A program made the position numbers and the translations under genes. 64,000 bases of DNA from Candidatus Sulfotelmatobacter sp. (GTDB lineage Bacteria > Acidobacteriota > Terriglobia > Terriglobales > Acidobacteriaceae), in the NCBI GenBank assembly GCA_030039165.1, contig JASHQM010000107.1, forward strand, positions 23,216-87,215, in the 5' to 3' direction. The notes under the pieces were generated by a model. The model was not told the DNA's origin and did no database searches. It saw only the letters and a list, made by a program, of their open reading frames with translations. Positions 17,002 through 26,019 of the stretch are shown here, in pieces (within the stretch, counting starts at the first letter, position 1; every line of letters starts with the position of its first letter).

Positions 17002-18771
17002 ATGAGTACAGCTATTTCGTCGCCGCTGCGCCGCGCGATTCCATTGCGGCTGATCATCCTCTGCGCGCTCGCATTTCATGGGCCTTTGCTCCTGATGCAA
17101 GTGCCGGGCAATAGCTTCGATGCCAACTTCCACATGTCCATGGCGGCGCACTATGTGCACCATTGGTTTGACCCATGGAATGAGAAATCGTTTGCCGGGT
17201 TTTCGCAGACCACCTACCCACCGCTGACACACCAGTGGATTGCGATGTTCTCCCACCTGATCGGGCTGAGCTATGCTTTCATGCTGGTGATGGGGATCGG
17301 GATTTTGCTATTGCCAGTCGGAGTTTATGGTTTTGCGAAGTTATGGGTCAATGAGCGGGCAGCCAGCTACGCCGCATTCGGATCGGTTTTCTTGCCGGCG
17401 CTTACCATGACGACATATCAGGACGGCCAGCTCGGTACGATTTGTTCTACATCTCTTTTCCTTTTGGCCTTGCCCTATGCCTACTGGTACGTGGTGCGAG
17501 GAGAATCAAAAGATCTGCTCCTCGGGCTTTGCGTTACTTGTACTGCGGCCGTTGCGCACCACGCCACGCTGCTGTTCGGGTTGGTTTTTTTCTGCTTTCC
17601 CTTGATCTGGCTCGCGGTTACTGATTATCGTGCGCTGCACCCGGAGAGTTCGGTTCGTGTGCCATTACGCCGTGTTCTTAAATTTGTTGGCCTGGCCTCG
17701 GCCGGCATATTGTTTGTATTGCTGCCTTATTGGCTGATCATGCTGAAAGATCCGATCAGGCAAACCCCCATCCCACACTTGAGCCGGGCCAACTTCCTTT
17801 TGCAGCCGCTTTGGGGGCTGCATTACTGGCTGATGCCCTGCGGTGCCTTTGTGTTTGCTTTGCCCTACATTTTTTACAAGGCCAGTGACCAGCGCCTGCG
17901 CCCGCTGGTTCTGGGATTCTATGTCGCATTCCTCTTTGGATTAGGCGGAACAACGCCTCTGCCGCGCTGGCTGTTAGGACGCGCGTTTGAAATTCTTACC
18001 TTCGAAAGATTTACTCTTTGGGCATTGTTGCTGGCCCTGCCTATTGTGGGATTACTGGCCATTTACCTTATCGATCGCTTTGGCCGATTTGCGGCGGCAG
18101 GCCTCGCGCTCGCGGTTATTGTCCCGGGCGCTCTAGGGGTGGCGTGGAATGTCTACCTTCCTCTGGTCGGGCCAGAGCCCGATGTTGCCCCAATCATTAA
18201 GTTCCTAAACAGCGAAGGCCGTGACCAATACCGTTACCTCACGCTCGGGTACGCCAATGCGATGTCGAAGATTGCCTGCTACACGAATGCGCGCAGCATC
18301 GACGGGGAATACAATTCCGCCCGCAATCTGCCGGAGATGACTAACCACGGCGTGGGTCAGCTGAGCAGCGCAAAGTACTATCACACGGAAGGCATGGAAG
18401 CTCTTGCCGAGATGCTTCGCCATGCTCAAAGATATGGCCTCAAATTCGTCTTTGTGCACGACGACTACTACAACCCCATTCTGACTTTTGGCGGCTGGCG
18501 CGAGATCGCGGATTTCAATCACGGAGAAACCACGGTCTGGACCACCTTGGGTGTTCCCAAGGCGACGAAGATTCCCTCGCCGCTCGAGCCTCCCCGTTGG
18601 CAGGGAATCATGTGGGGAATCGTTCCCTTCGGCGTGAGCATTCTCACCATCATTTTGGCCCTCGCCACGGCCAAGAAGGGGGCTGAGGCTCAAGACGAGA
18701 TTGCCGTACCCGCGCGTGCAGCCAACCCAGAGGAAACCGTGATCGGGCACGCGCAGCATGTTGCGTTGTAG
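17002..18771 (+). CDS. Polytopic membrane protein, PTPS-related (GT-C-like) family
   Basis: A 589-residue integral membrane protein with about 11-13 hydrophobic helices. The first periplasmic loop contains an acidic GNSFDANFHMSMAAHYVHHWFDPW segment, resembling the loop-1 acidic motif of GT-C glycosyltransferases, followed by GFSQTTYPPLTHQW. This pattern matches the bacterial membrane proteins annotated as 6-pyruvoyl-tetrahydropterin-synthase-related. The last ~170 residues include a soluble domain with EYNSARNLPEMTNHG and a final TM helix. Its position before an Alg5-like glycosyltransferase and WecB suggests lipid-linked sugar transfer (inference). No Shine-Dalgarno is evident at the ATG. 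Confidence 0.68.
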   Translation: MSTAISSPLRRAIPLRLIILCALAFHGPLLLMQVPGNSFDANFHMSMAAHYVHHWFDPWNEKSFAGFSQTTYPPLTHQWIAMFSHLIGLSYAFMLVMGIGILLLPVGVYGFAKLWVNERAASYAAFGSVFLPALTMTTYQDGQLGTICSTSLFLLALPYAYWYVVRGESKDLLLGLCVTCTAAVAHHATLLFGLVFFCFPLIWLAVTDYRALHPESSVRVPLRRVLKFVGLASAGILFVLLPYWLIMLKDPIRQTPIPHLSRANFLLQPLWGLHYWLMPCGAFVFALPYIFYKASDQRLRPLVLGFYVAFLFGLGGTTPLPRWLLGRAFEILTFERFTLWALLLALPIVGLLAIYLIDRFGRFAAAGLALAVIVPGALGVAWNVYLPLVGPEPDVAPIIKFLNSEGRDQYRYLTLGYANAMSKIACYTNARSIDGEYNSARNLPEMTNHGVGQLSSAKYYHTEGMEALAEMLRHAQRYGLKFVFVHDDYYNPILTFGGWREIADFNHGETTVWTTLGVPKATKIPSPLEPPRWQGIMWGIVPFGVSILTIILALATAKKGAEAQDEIAVPARAANPEETVIGHAQHVAL

Positions 18772-18872
18772 CGCCCGTCACGCCCCTACAGCACATCACT
18801 TTGTGATCTAGGTATTCCAACGTACCGCACTTCACTCAACATCGGAAACAGATATTGCATCGAACTACTGCT

Positions 18873-19670
18873 ATGAAAACCGCTTCGTGCAGTTTCGTGA
18901 TCCCTGCCTACAACGAGGCCAAGCGCCTGCCTCGCACTTTGCATTCCATTCTGAGATACGTGACCGCTAATTGCTGGGAGACCGAGATTATTGTCGTGAA
19001 TGACGGCTCGACAGACGAGACAGCCGACATCGTCCGGCAGTTTTCCTCCCAATATCCGGTCATCAGCTTAATCGATAATGCGGTGAACCGCGGAAAGGGC
19101 AAAGCCATCCGCGATGGTGTGCAGCGGGCCACCAACGACATCATTCTTTTCGCCGACGCCGATGATTCGACTCCCATCGAAGACGCGGCCAAGTTGGTAG
19201 AGGCAATCGACCACGGCATCGACATTGCCATCGGCTCGCGCTGGGTCGATCGCAACCTGCAATTGCACCCTCAGCCCTGGTACCGGCGTCTGAATGGACG
19301 TGTCTACAATCTGTTGCTGCGCAGCATTCTGGGGCTGGATTACAAAGACACGCAGAACGGATTCAAGGCCTACTCGCGTCAAGCTGCTAAAACGATTTTT
19401 CCGCTGCAGAGGATCGAAGGCTGGGGCTTTGATGCTGAAGTTTTGTTTCTGGCCCGAAAGTTTGGGTTCGCCGTACAAGAAATCCCCGTTGAATACACCT
19501 ACTATGCCGAGGGCTCCAAGATTCGGCCCTACCGCGACGGCATTGGCATGCTCATCGAGCTGTTCAAGGTTCGGTGGCATGCACTGAAAGGGGCTTACTC
19601 GGAGCGTGTGCCCGCAACTCCTTCCGACGATCTGCCCAGCATCCCCTTGCAGGAGCGCACTTCGGATTAA
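18873..19670 (+). CDS. Family 2 glycosyltransferase (dolichyl-phosphate glucosyltransferase/Alg5-like)
   Basis: A 265-residue GT2 enzyme. Motifs in order: FVIPAYNEAKRLPRTL, VVNDGSTDET, NRGKGKAIRDGV, the DxD motif FADADDSTPIED, GSRWVD, and the acceptor-side LGLDYKDTQNGFKAYSR and EGWGFDAEVLFLARK. This combination is that of the Alg5/DPG-synthase branch, which transfers glucose or a related sugar to polyprenyl phosphate. It lacks a C-terminal TM helix. A TTG codon 18 bases upstream extends the frame; I chose the ATG (MKTASCSFV). It ends 5 bases before the wecB ATG, so the two are probably cotranscribed. Confidence 0.85.
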   Translation: MKTASCSFVIPAYNEAKRLPRTLHSILRYVTANCWETEIIVVNDGSTDETADIVRQFSSQYPVISLIDNAVNRGKGKAIRDGVQRATNDIILFADADDSTPIEDAAKLVEAIDHGIDIAIGSRWVDRNLQLHPQPWYRRLNGRVYNLLLRSILGLDYKDTQNGFKAYSRQAAKTIFPLQRIEGWGFDAEVLFLARKFGFAVQEIPVEYTYYAEGSKIRPYRDGIGMLIELFKVRWHALKGAYSERVPATPSDDLPSIPLQERTSD

Positions 19671-19675
19671 TCCCC

Positions 19676-20860
19676 ATGGGCAAAAAAAAGTACCTGTTCA
19701 TCTTCGGCACTCGTCCAGAGACTATCAAGATGGCGCCCGTACTGAAGGCGTTGGAAAGCGAGCAGGAAGCAGAGTGCGTGGTCTGTGTTACCGGCCAGCA
19801 CGAGGAGCTTCTTGATCCTCTGCTTTCGCTGTTTGGCATCAAGCCGGATTACCATCTACGGCTGATGTCCCACAACCAGCAGTTATGCGGTTTGACTGCA
19901 AAGCTGCTTTCCCAACTTGAAAAAGTGATCGCCATCGAACGCCCCACCGCTGTCCTGGTGCAAGGAGACACAACCACGGCCACGGCCGGCTGCATGGCTG
20001 GTTGCTATTCGAAAATCCCGGTTGCGCACATTGAAGCGGGCCTGCGGTCGCACAACAAAAGGGAACCGTTTCCGGAGGAAGTAAACCGCCGAATCATCGA
20101 TGTGATGTCGGATTGGCATTTTGCGCCGACTGTCACGGACAAGCATGCTCTATTACGGGAGGGGATTAAACCCGATTCCATCCACGTGATCGGAAATACC
20201 TGCATTGATGCATTGCGTTTTATTGCCGCCCTCCCGTTTTCTTTGGAAGGCTCAGTTCTGCAGGAAGTGCCCCTCGACAAGAGAATTATCCTTGTCACGG
20301 TACATCGCCGTGAGAATCATGGGGCGCCTCTGCAGAGCATTTGCGATGCGATTCAAACCCTGGCGCGACGCTATCGCAATAGCACGCACCTGGTTTTGCC
20401 GGTTCATCCCAATCCAAACGTGACCGCACATGTGTGGCGTGAGCTGGGGAGCATATCGAATATCACTTTGACCCCTCCCTTGGGATATCGCGAGATCATC
20501 GCGCTTTCGCAACTCTGCTTTTTCGCCATGATCGACTCGGGCGGCCTGCAGGAAGAGCTGCCTTGTCTGGGTAAGCCAGCACTGGTCTTACGCAATGTCA
20601 CGGACCGCCCGGCGGCGATCGTCGCTGGCGCGGCCAAACTGGTGGGGACAGAGAAGCATGCCATCGTCTCCTCTTTTATCGAGCTGATGGAAGATCCGAC
20701 TCTGTATCAGCGCATGGCACAACACCGGGACCTCTTCGGAGACGGCCTGGCCGGCCAACGAGTTGCGCAAGTTTTGCTGGCGCATCCTTCACCTTTCATG
20801 ACCGAACCCGTAGTACCGCAGCCCATGGCTGCAGACTCTTTCAGCATGAAAGCGGCATAG
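19676..20860 (+). CDS. wecB: UDP-N-acetylglucosamine 2-epimerase (non-hydrolysing)
   Basis: Interconverts UDP-GlcNAc and UDP-ManNAc for surface glycan synthesis. The 394-residue protein has the full set of family motifs: FGTRPETIKMAP at the N-terminus, QGDTTTATAG, HIEAGLRSHNKREPFPEEVNRR with the catalytic acidic residues, VTVHRRENHG, and DSGGLQEELPCLGKP binding UDP. The frame is open upstream to 19574, but the ATG at 19676 gives the canonical N-terminus (MGKKKYLFIFGTRPE) and avoids overlapping the preceding gene. About 25 residues follow the conserved domain. It completes the short glycan cluster with the two upstream genes. Confidence 0.94.
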   Translation: MGKKKYLFIFGTRPETIKMAPVLKALESEQEAECVVCVTGQHEELLDPLLSLFGIKPDYHLRLMSHNQQLCGLTAKLLSQLEKVIAIERPTAVLVQGDTTTATAGCMAGCYSKIPVAHIEAGLRSHNKREPFPEEVNRRIIDVMSDWHFAPTVTDKHALLREGIKPDSIHVIGNTCIDALRFIAALPFSLEGSVLQEVPLDKRIILVTVHRRENHGAPLQSICDAIQTLARRYRNSTHLVLPVHPNPNVTAHVWRELGSISNITLTPPLGYREIIALSQLCFFAMIDSGGLQEELPCLGKPALVLRNVTDRPAAIVAGAAKLVGTEKHAIVSSFIELMEDPTLYQRMAQHRDLFGDGLAGQRVAQVLLAHPSPFMTEPVVPQPMAADSFSMKAA

Positions 20861-20980
20861 TCACGTCGTGCCACCGTCCTTATGCGCGACACCCCGAGTT
20901 TTTCAAGCCAGAGCTATGTTGGCCCGACGCAGCGGGTTGCTCGCCTCGGCACTGCCTGACGCAAACTTATCGTTACGTTG

Positions 20981-21000
20981 AGGGCACATTAGGGTGCCCT
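20981..21000. other. Short inverted repeat between convergent genes
   Basis: AGGGCAC and GTGCCCT form a perfect 7-bp stem with a 6-base loop between wecB and the convergent barrel-protein gene. No T-run follows on either strand, so a terminator role is possible but not shown. Confidence 0.4.
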
Positions 21001-21028
21001 ACGGTTCTCTGCGGTTACTTAAGAGTGG

Positions 21029-22117
21029 TCAGATCAACCAGTGCCAATCGAAAGTTCGGGCGCCTCGCTGCGCCCACATCTCCAGAGCCTGGTTGGCGAA
21101 TGCCGTCGATACCGGGTTCATGAATGGCAGAAACTCGCGACTCTTTCTGCCAAACCAGAAACCGCCCTGCAGAGTGTCATCGCTGTCGTTCGATTGGAAC
21201 CCTTGCAATAGCTGAGCTTCTTTTTGCCCGGTTTGTTCATTGAGCGGCGCAACCCCAAACTGATCGGCGAAGATTCTTACGCGCAGCAATTGCGCAATCA
21301 CATCGGAACGCAGAAATTTCGGGCTGATGCTTTCAACCAACCCAGCCACACGCTCGATGCCCCAAATAGTCGCCTTCGCGGCGGCGGGGTCGTCAATCAC
21401 AGGAAGCAGACCTTCGAGAAAATAGCAGTAGGGATGCAACCGGTCCATCACCAGGCACTCACTCTCAACGCCAGGAAGGAACGTGTCATGATTGGCTAAA
21501 GATGAATGCAAGAGCCGGCGATAATTCGTGAGATAACGTTCATCATCGGTTGTTTCCCACAACTCGTACCACCCCAGCGCAGCCTTGAGCTGGTAACAGG
21601 CGGAGCTGCGTGACCACCTTTGCGGATTGCGCTCTTCCTGCGCCTTCGACGGCAACTCAAGAATTGGCACCAAATCGTTTCCCTTAGCGAAATCAGTGGC
21701 CATCGAAGTGCCAACCTTCACCGCCGTGGCCAGAAAATCCTCGTTCTTATACTCGCGCCAAACGGCCAACAGTCCGCGAACAATGATCCCGTCATCAAAG
21801 AAAAACGAGTGCCTTGGATTGGGTTCGTCGCGCTCAAAAGGCATCGCAGAACAGGTCTCATCCCACGCGTCAACCAGATAATTTGCCGCATTGATTGCGG
21901 CATCCAGGTACTGCACCTCGGAGCTCTGTTTGTACAAGTTCACCAGTGCACTGGCCGCATAGCCGGTAATTTCAGTGGAGAGTGGTGCATTGCGCTGACG
22001 CTCGTCGCTAAAATAATAGCGTGCTACACCGCCCTTAGCTTCCTGGATCCCAGAGCCTAAGAACCATTCTCCTGCACTGCGACTGACTGTTGTTTTGACT
22101 TGTTCAACTATTTTCAT
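21029..22117 (-). CDS. Conserved protein of probable (alpha/alpha) barrel fold, glycan-cluster associated
   Basis: A 362-residue soluble protein with no signal peptide. It shows repeating helix-pair patterns with aromatic and acidic motifs (GYAASALVNLYKQS, YLDAAINAANYLVDAWDE, SFFFDDGIIVRGLLAVWREY, ACYQLKAALGWYELWE), typical of six-hairpin glycosidase-like or D-glucuronyl-epimerase-like barrels. I cannot assign a catalytic pair. The ATG overlaps the stop codon of the upstream GT4 glycosyltransferase as ATGA, so the two are translationally coupled and probably act on the same glycan (inference). A short hairpin (20981-21000) lies beyond its stop. Confidence 0.75.
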   Translation of the reverse strand: MKIVEQVKTTVSRSAGEWFLGSGIQEAKGGVARYYFSDERQRNAPLSTEITGYAASALVNLYKQSSEVQYLDAAINAANYLVDAWDETCSAMPFERDEPNPRHSFFFDDGIIVRGLLAVWREYKNEDFLATAVKVGTSMATDFAKGNDLVPILELPSKAQEERNPQRWSRSSACYQLKAALGWYELWETTDDERYLTNYRRLLHSSLANHDTFLPGVESECLVMDRLHPYCYFLEGLLPVIDDPAAAKATIWGIERVAGLVESISPKFLRSDVIAQLLRVRIFADQFGVAPLNEQTGQKEAQLLQGFQSNDSDDTLQGGFWFGRKSREFLPFMNPVSTAFANQALEMWAQRGARTFDWHWLI

Positions 22118-23367
22118 TGTTTTCTCACCCTGGGCTTTGAGATACGTTCTTCAAAAAATTGCAGGTATTCGCCGACGACCTGCGACATCGGCATCATTCC
22201 GGCGGCTAACAGATTCTTCTCGGAAATGCAGCGGCGAGCTTCATCGGAGCTCAGCAACCGGATCAGGTGGTTCGAAAGCGCGTGTCTGTCCTCTGGGGAA
22301 TAGAGCTCGACTGCCACTTTCTCTTCTTCTGCGATTTCTTGGATTTCGGGAATGGAAGTTGCCACAATCGGCAGTCCATACTGGCAAGCCTGATGCATAA
22401 CCCCGCTGGTGCCGGCGGCCGAGGTGTAAGGCAAAACCAATACCGATGCACGGTGAAAGAGCGGCGGCAGATCGCTCTCCGGAACATAGCCCAGAAATTG
22501 CACGCTGCCGCGGCCCTTCCATTGTTTTTGAAGAGATTCCAGATAAGCGGGAGTGCTGGGATGATTAGTGCCGGCGACGAGAAGCTCCGCGTCGGGAATC
22601 TTGCTTAGAACTTCTTCCATTGCCGCGAGCAGCACTTCCAACCGCTTGTATGTGCCCCAATAGCCAAAAGCCAGGATAGTTTTTCCCCGCGCGTCGTATC
22701 CCTTCATGCCGCGGTCGATGCTTTCGAACGTTCCGTGCGGCCGGAATTGCACCCTCGTGGCCCGCCTTCCATATTTGGCGACAAGGTCTTTCTTGAACGA
22801 TGGCAGCAACACCGAGACATCGTTGGCAAGAAGGACGAGATGGGTTGCAAAGCGCCCGGCAACTCGATACAGGGCAGGCCAGCGAACTCCAGCATCCTTC
22901 AGGTCGATGCGTTCGAAAATCGTGTGCAAAGTTATGTGCGTGTAGCAACCACAAATGCGCCCGAGTGAGGGAACGGTCAAAGCCAAAAAGGCCTCGACTG
23001 GCTTCCGGGCAAAAGTGGAAAAACCGATGTTGAACCAGACGACGTCAGGTTTCTCTTTCGCAATCTGCAGTAGCAATCGCATCGCATTGAACGGAGAATC
23101 GAAGCGCCAGCAGCGCCGGATGTGAAAGCCCGTCGGTTCCTCTTTCCCACCGGTCTCATCCGCAAGAATGAGAAGGTTTACTTTTGGGTTTGCCTGCAGC
23201 GAGCAGGCAAGATGGTAGCCGTATTCGTTGAGATCTCCTCGGCTGGGCGGGAAAGAAGTGACGAGCAAAACTTTCAGACGCGCTGTAGCAGTCTGCGCTC
23301 TCGGAAGTGCGGCAATCTGCCGCTCCGAAACATCTCCCGACAATTGTGCACCATAAGATGCCGGCAT
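22114..23367 (-). CDS. Family 4 glycosyltransferase
   Basis: A GT-B fold enzyme of 417 residues. After a variable 30-residue N-terminus comes KVLLVTSFPPSRGDLNEYGYHLA, the usual GT4 opening. The C-terminal domain has ILAFGYWGTYKRLEVLLAAM, VQFLGYVPESDLPPLFHRASVLVLPYTSAAGTSGVMHQACQYGLPIVAT and EIQEIAEEE, covering the nucleotide-sugar binding region; the usual E-x7-E motif is degenerate here (SGVMHQACQYG instead of E..G.P.). It probably adds a hexose to a surface glycan. It is coupled by ATGA to the downstream barrel protein. Confidence 0.86.
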   Translation of the reverse strand: MPASYGAQLSGDVSERQIAALPRAQTATARLKVLLVTSFPPSRGDLNEYGYHLACSLQANPKVNLLILADETGGKEEPTGFHIRRCWRFDSPFNAMRLLLQIAKEKPDVVWFNIGFSTFARKPVEAFLALTVPSLGRICGCYTHITLHTIFERIDLKDAGVRWPALYRVAGRFATHLVLLANDVSVLLPSFKKDLVAKYGRRATRVQFRPHGTFESIDRGMKGYDARGKTILAFGYWGTYKRLEVLLAAMEEVLSKIPDAELLVAGTNHPSTPAYLESLQKQWKGRGSVQFLGYVPESDLPPLFHRASVLVLPYTSAAGTSGVMHQACQYGLPIVATSIPEIQEIAEEEKVAVELYSPEDRHALSNHLIRLLSSDEARRCISEKNLLAAGMMPMSQVVGEYLQFFEERISKPRVRKQ

Positions 23368-23550
23368 GAGCGACGGCGCCCCGATCTCTGGTTACAGTTC
23401 GATGAAAAAACCGCATAAAGGTTGTCCAGTTTTTAAGCTTCCGTGCCGCTAAATTCAGTGATCTGAACGGGCAACGCGGGATCGCACACATTTCGTTATA
23501 GCCAGATTGTGCACTTCCTTGCCGCAGTCGCCCGCGTGCAATCCCCAGGT

Positions 23551-24450
23551 TTAGCGCCTTGTCAGGCCCTCCAGTTCATCCAGCGTGCGTGGCCAGTCTG
23601 AACCGAGCAACCGTGACAAACTCCGATCCGCGAGCACTCTCCCGCCCGTCTGGCAACGCGCGCAATAGTTCGTTTCGTTATCGGCGTAACGAATCCGCAG
23701 GATTTTTTCACCGCATCGTGGACATGGTTTTCCATACCGCCCGTGTACGGCCATGCCCTCGCGAAATGCGGTTACCTTTTCCGGGAAGCCGAGCAACGCC
23801 TCGGCCTGAACACGATCGATCCACAGCTGCAGAGTTTGCTTTGCAGCCGCGAAAAATCCTTCCCACTGCTCCGGTTTCAGCTTCTTTGTTTGCGCAATAG
23901 GAGAAAGTTGGGCGGCGTGCAAGATCTCATCGGAATAAGCATTGCCAACGCCGCTGACCACGCGTGGATCGGTCAGGGCGCGTTTGAGCGTACGATTTTC
24001 TGCGGTAAGGGCCGCGCGAAACGCACCGACATCGCTCCCAAGGATTTCAAGGCCGCCCGGGTCGATGGAATGTAACCCATCCTCTCCACTAAGCACGTGC
24101 AGTGAGGCCCGTCGCTTGGACCCTGCTTCGGTCAGCACAAGAGTTCCGTGCGCAAAATCAAACGCCGCCAGATTCTGCCGCCCCGAGAGCCTGGCATTCG
24201 GCGCCCGCCAGTGCAGCCGTCCGGCGATCATCAGGTGAATTACCAGCCAGAGGCCATTATCAAAACCAAAGGCGATGCGCTTGCCGACGCGCCGCAATTT
24301 GCGCACGCGCTCTCCCTCAATACTGGCGAGCGGGGGCGCAACCGTCCGTAGAAGGAATGGACTGGCCAGCCGAATCTTCGTCAGTTCACGCCCTAGAATC
24401 CGGTTCTCAAGAGCGCTGATGTAGGCGGTTATGTCGGGGAGCTCGGGCAT
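23551..24450 (-). CDS. Fpg/Nei-family DNA glycosylase, divergent
   Basis: The start is set at the ATG giving MPELPDI, because mature Fpg enzymes use Pro2 as the Schiff-base nucleophile and Glu3 as the acid; the frame is open five codons further. The N-terminal beta-sandwich, the VSGVGNAYSDEILHAAQLSP helix-two-turn-helix region and a C4 zinc finger (CPRC, 16 residues, CARC) are present. Aligned to E. coli MutM, the lesion/DNA-contacting arginine of the finger loop is replaced by Asn (ADNETNYC), and about 30 residues follow the finger instead of ending there. Expected role: excision of oxidised bases, but specificity may differ from MutM. Confidence 0.87.
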   Translation of the reverse strand: MPELPDITAYISALENRILGRELTKIRLASPFLLRTVAPPLASIEGERVRKLRRVGKRIAFGFDNGLWLVIHLMIAGRLHWRAPNARLSGRQNLAAFDFAHGTLVLTEAGSKRRASLHVLSGEDGLHSIDPGGLEILGSDVGAFRAALTAENRTLKRALTDPRVVSGVGNAYSDEILHAAQLSPIAQTKKLKPEQWEGFFAAAKQTLQLWIDRVQAEALLGFPEKVTAFREGMAVHGRYGKPCPRCGEKILRIRYADNETNYCARCQTGGRVLADRSLSRLLGSDWPRTLDELEGLTRR

Positions 24451-24468
24451 ATTTTGTTTAGGCATTCC

Positions 24469-24627
24469 CTAATTAAGGATGACGGTGGCTATTACCACGA
24501 CGCAACTCCCCCATCCGAGCCAGGCCATCCAGCGGAGCAATCCGAGGATTCTGCGGAAGGGCCGCCATTTGCCTCTTGCGGGGGCACGACCATTGGTGAA
24601 CCCTAACCGCCATTCCTCCGAGCGCAT
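24469..24627 (-). CDS. Possible small membrane protein
   Basis: A 52-codon frame (MRSEEWRLG...) with a basic N-terminal half and one C-terminal hydrophobic segment (MAWLGWGSCVVVIATVIL), ending a few bases before the DNA-glycosylase start. The frame is open further upstream but would then overlap the divergent diguanylate cyclase gene. No Shine-Dalgarno is visible at this ATG. The hydrophobic tail and arrangement make it plausible, but it could be a chance ORF. Confidence 0.3.
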   Translation of the reverse strand: MRSEEWRLGFTNGRAPARGKWRPFRRILGLLRWMAWLGWGSCVVVIATVILN

Positions 24628-24681
24628 CAGAGAGCGATAATTTCTGCAAGGGTTTCGTGCCAGCTTCAGCAGGTGTCTACG

Positions 24682-25956
24682 ATGAAGTCGCTGCTTACTC
24701 CAGGCATTCTTCTGGCGGCGGTTGCGCTGCTGCTGCACTCGGGACTACTCCCGGTCAGTCCTGCGCTCGTGTTGTTCGCGTTTTACTTTGCGCTGATTGC
24801 CGGCCTCTTGCTCGCATGGCGCTTTCATTCCAGCTGCGTTTTTCTTGCCCTGCTGGTCCTCTTCCTCGGGCAACAGGCGGTTTTCCATTTTTCTTCACTC
24901 CCTACCTCGGCACACCACAGTCCGGCTAATAGCGCTCTCGCCGCCGTTGGGGTGCTTCTGCCCTTGAACTTCATTTTCCTCTCTTTTCGCCAGGAGAAGG
25001 GATTCGTGTTCTCCAACATCGCTCCCGCAGCGGTGTTTCTCTTTGTTGAGTCGGTCATTGTAGCGGTGATCTGCCGTCCCGAGCCAACAGTGCAGCATGC
25101 AATTCGTCATCCGCTCGCCATTGTGCCTTTGCCTTTTGCCGTGTTGCTGATGTTCAGCGCAGCGGGCGTGTTGCTACTCACGCGCTATCTGCTTTTTCAC
25201 AAGCCTTTCGAAAGCGGACTTTTCTGGGCGCTAGCCGCATCTTTGCTCGCTCTGCATTTCGGCGGCGTGGGGCGGCTTGCCAACACATGTTTCGCTGCAG
25301 CTGCATTCATCCTTGCGGGAGCAGTAGTCGAGACCTCGTATCTGCTTGCGTACCACGATGAACTCACTAGCTTGCCTTCCCGCCGCGCCTTTCGTGAAGC
25401 GTTGTTGCGACTGGAACATCCCTACGCGATCGCCATCGCTGACCTCGATCATTTCAAGCGCTGCAATGATATTTACGGTCACGACGTTGGTGATCAAGTC
25501 CTCCGCCTGGTTGCGTCTCGCCTGACGCGCGTTTCGAACGGGGGAGAAGCTTATCGCTTCGGAGGAGAGGAATTCGCCATTGTTTTTCCGGGTAAGACAT
25601 CGCTCGAGGTGATCGAGGCTCTGGAGAACCTGCGCGCCGACATCGAAGCCAGCCGTCTCAAGCTGCGCGGCCCCGATCGGAGGCAAGAGCGCCGCGGCCC
25701 TGACCGGCGAAACCTACGCCGCGGGCGACCAGGTTATGCAATTCGAGAACTGGCCCGCCGGTCCAACTCGGCAGAACTCTCCGTGACGATCAGCATCGGC
25801 GTGGCGAGTTCGGGCCGGGAAAACAGCTCCGCCGAAGACGTTATTCGCACCGCGGATAAGGCGCTCTATCGCGCAAAAGCCTATGGGCGCAATCGAATCG
25901 AAGCGACGACTTCCGGGCATGGCCGGGCAAGGAGGAAGACAGCTGGAATCGCGTAA
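24682..25956 (+). CDS. Membrane-bound diguanylate cyclase (GGDEF)
   Basis: Synthesises cyclic di-GMP from two GTP. The first ~220 residues contain about seven TM helices that could sense a membrane or periplasmic signal. The GGDEF domain follows: DELTSLPSRRAF, the metal-binding Asp in AIADLDHFKRCND (about residue 254), the active-site loop FGGEEF at 294-298 and ADKALYRAKAYGRNR. The residues five before the loop read SNGG rather than RxxD, so the inhibitory product-binding site appears absent. An Arg-rich insert with two GPDRR motifs lies at residues 329-350 between the active loop and the last strands. I chose ATG over an upstream in-frame GTG. Confidence 0.92.
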   Translation: MKSLLTPGILLAAVALLLHSGLLPVSPALVLFAFYFALIAGLLLAWRFHSSCVFLALLVLFLGQQAVFHFSSLPTSAHHSPANSALAAVGVLLPLNFIFLSFRQEKGFVFSNIAPAAVFLFVESVIVAVICRPEPTVQHAIRHPLAIVPLPFAVLLMFSAAGVLLLTRYLLFHKPFESGLFWALAASLLALHFGGVGRLANTCFAAAAFILAGAVVETSYLLAYHDELTSLPSRRAFREALLRLEHPYAIAIADLDHFKRCNDIYGHDVGDQVLRLVASRLTRVSNGGEAYRFGGEEFAIVFPGKTSLEVIEALENLRADIEASRLKLRGPDRRQERRGPDRRNLRRGRPGYAIRELARRSNSAELSVTISIGVASSGRENSSAEDVIRTADKALYRAKAYGRNRIEATTSGHGRARRKTAGIA

Positions 25957-26019
25957 AGTGAAGTCAAGTCCAGCCATGCACGACAGGCCTCAAGTAGAGT
26001 CGATTCCCGCAAGAACAAT

